Notes under the pieces: generated by a model
Told to the model about the DNA's origin: nothing
Databases searched by the model: none
The model's input: the letters and a program-made list of their open reading frames with translations, nothing else
NCBI GenBank assembly: GCA_021796155.1
Contig: JAJYOO010000006.1
Span: 1 to 23,561 of the forward strand
Direction: 5' to 3'
DNA length: 23,561 nucleotides
From: Chloroflexota bacterium
GTDB lineage: Bacteria; Chloroflexota; Anaerolineae; Anaerolineales; Villigracilaceae
In this document: one piece after another, positions 22,165 through 23,561 of the stretch
Position numbering within the stretch: the first letter of the stretch is position 1
Layout of the letters: every line of letters starts with the position of its first letter
Position numbers and translations under genes: made by a program

Positions 22165-23561
22165 ATGAAAACGCTCATCAAAAATGGGACGCTTATCACC
22201 GCATCCGAAACTTTTCAAGCTGACATTTTGATTGAAGGCGAGACGATTTCCCGCATCGGCCTTGGACTTCAATCGGACTCTGCGCAAGTGGTTGACGCGT
22301 CGGGAAAGCTGGTCTTGCCCGGCGGCGTGGACCCGCATACGCATTTCGATTTGCCGATGTTCGATACCGTTTCATCTGACGATCACTACACCGGTCACAA
22401 AGCGGCGGCTTTCGGCGGGACAACGACAGCCATTGATTTTGTTTCATTTGATTTTGACACCTTCAAGGAATCAGTTGACGTGTGGCATAAGAAAGCTGAG
22501 AAAGCCGCGATTGATTATTCCTTCCACATGAACCTGACGAAGTTCAACGACAAGATTGCCAACGAGATTCCGTCACTGCGTGATATGGGAATCACCACGC
22601 TGAAAGTATTCACCGCGTACAACGGACGCTTGCGCCTTGATGATGGAAGTATTTTCAAAGCCTTGCAGATCACAAAAGATAACGGCATGTTGGTGATGGT
22701 TCACTGTGAGAACGGCGATGTCATTGACGCCCTGATTCCGCAGGCGCTGGCTGCGGGTCATACATCACCAGAATGGCACGCGTTAACGAGGCCAGCTTGG
22801 GGCGCGGTCGAAGCTACTTTGCGGATGGCCGCTATGTCGTCGCAGGCGGACGCGCCGGTTTACATCGTCCATATGAATGTCGGTAGCGAAGTGGACATGC
22901 TTAAGTACGCGCGCGAACGCGGAGTCAAAGTGATGGGTGAGACCTGTCCGCAATATCTGTTCTTCACAATTGATCATCTGCGCCGTCCCGATGGTTCAAA
23001 ATGGATTTGCTCGCCTCCGATGCGAACGGAAAAAGACAACGTGCGCATCTGGGAAGGTTTGCATGATGGCATATTGCAAACCATTGGCACGGATCATTGT
23101 CCATTCTTCTTTGATGGCACAAAGCCGATCATGTACGAAGGCATGGATGTTGCAATCCCCGGCAAAGAATTGGGCAAGGACGATTTCACCAAAATCCCGA
23201 ACGGCTTGCCTGCGGTGGGTGATCGTCTGCCGATTATGTGGACGTACGGCGTACGCGCCGGGAAGATCACCGCGAATCAATTTGTCGCGTATAACAGCAC
23301 GAACCCCGCGAAAATTTTTGGACTATATCCGCGCAAAGGCGCGTTGTTGCCCGGCTCCGATGCGGATATTGTGATTTGGGATCCGGAAAAGCGCGTGAAG
23401 TATGGCGTGGCGCATAGCCACCATCGCACGGATTACAATTTATTTGAAGGCTGGGAAGTAGTCGGAATGCCGGAAAGAGTTTTTCTACGCGGCAAGCTGA
23501 TTGTGGATGGAGAGAATTGGTTTGGAAAATCTGGCGGTGGGGAATTCTTGAAACGTAGTGA
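22165..23561 (+). CDS. hydA: Dihydropyrimidinase/hydantoinase (3' end at window edge)
   Basis: The frame runs to the last base without a stop; 465 residues are visible, close to the full family length of about 460-480. It is an amidohydrolase with all ligands of the binuclear zinc centre: His58 and His60 (DPHTHFDLP), the carboxylated Lys147 (TLKVFTAYNG), His180 (VHCENG), His236 (YIVHMNVG) and Asp310 (IGTDHCPFF). These positions fit dihydropyrimidinase closely. The enzyme opens cyclic ureides such as dihydrouracil or hydantoins to N-carbamoyl amino acids. The start follows AGGA, which overlaps the transporter stop codon. HyuA/YgeZ of the E. coli ygeW locus is of the same family, so it may belong to purine/ureide breakdown; reductive pyrimidine degradation is the main alternative. 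Confidence 0.93.
   Translation, partial: MKTLIKNGTLITASETFQADILIEGETISRIGLGLQSDSAQVVDASGKLVLPGGVDPHTHFDLPMFDTVSSDDHYTGHKAAAFGGTTTAIDFVSFDFDTFKESVDVWHKKAEKAAIDYSFHMNLTKFNDKIANEIPSLRDMGITTLKVFTAYNGRLRLDDGSIFKALQITKDNGMLVMVHCENGDVIDALIPQALAAGHTSPEWHALTRPAWGAVEATLRMAAMSSQADAPVYIVHMNVGSEVDMLKYARERGVKVMGETCPQYLFFTIDHLRRPDGSKWICSPPMRTEKDNVRIWEGLHDGILQTIGTDHCPFFFDGTKPIMYEGMDVAIPGKELGKDDFTKIPNGLPAVGDRLPIMWTYGVRAGKITANQFVAYNSTNPAKIFGLYPRKGALLPGSDADIVIWDPEKRVKYGVAHSHHRTDYNLFEGWEVVGMPERVFLRGKLIVDGENWFGKSGGGEFLKRS

Noticed and set aside
1..23561. tRNA, rRNA, riboswitch, CRISPR or transposase genes
   Set aside because: No gap is longer than about 200 bases; none shows a cloverleaf, conserved rRNA words or direct-repeat arrays, and no frame encodes transposase motifs.

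Overview
The window reads as a compact, mid-GC bacterial chromosome segment. Almost every gene is in the same orientation, with short gaps and several ATGA start/stop overlaps. The proteins look like those of Anaerolineae (phylum Chloroflexota): a BMP-type nucleoside ABC transporter, the large polytopic GT-C-like protein, the multi-zinc-ribbon protein, the RDLEIARLLGWYRIPLR-type hypothetical and GC-rich intergenic dyads. This placement rests on remembered family resemblance, not on a search, and no rRNA or tRNA is present to confirm it.

Layout. 1-1487: 3' end of a knotted carbamoyltransferase (YgeW type) followed by carbamate kinase and a strong terminator. 1531-3636: a polytopic GT-C-like membrane protein. 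3773-8631: a four-gene BMP-family ABC importer (lipoprotein, double ATPase, two permeases) closed by a bidirectional terminator. 8697-9704 (minus): an AT-richer lipoprotein of unknown function. 9824-13181: threonine synthase, AI-2E-family permease and a membrane-anchored family 2 glycosyltransferase, joined by ATGA overlaps. 13378-15239 (minus): a short-chain dehydrogenase and a polytopic His-rich membrane protein. 15336-18890: a MalY/PatB aminotransferase, an O-methyltransferase and a tryptophan-synthase-beta-fold PLP enzyme with its own promoter and palindromic operator candidate. 19005-20313: a multi-zinc-ribbon protein and a hypothetical protein. 20319-end: an SLC13-type transporter with two TrkA-C domains, then a dihydropyrimidinase/hydantoinase cut by the window edge.

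How the genes may work together. YgeW, carbamate kinase, a nucleoside-type importer, PLP enzymes of the fold type II lyase superfamily and a hydantoinase-type amidohydrolase are the kinds of parts found in anaerobic purine/ureide degradation loci of enterobacteria and gut anaerobes. There, carbamoyl phosphate from a ureido intermediate can yield ATP through carbamate kinase. Here they are spread over about 23 kb and interleaved with apparently unrelated genes. The link is therefore an inference and the substrates are not proven. The window also holds four different intergenic dyad/REP-like elements, two of which share an unusual layout of short motifs repeated about once per helical turn.
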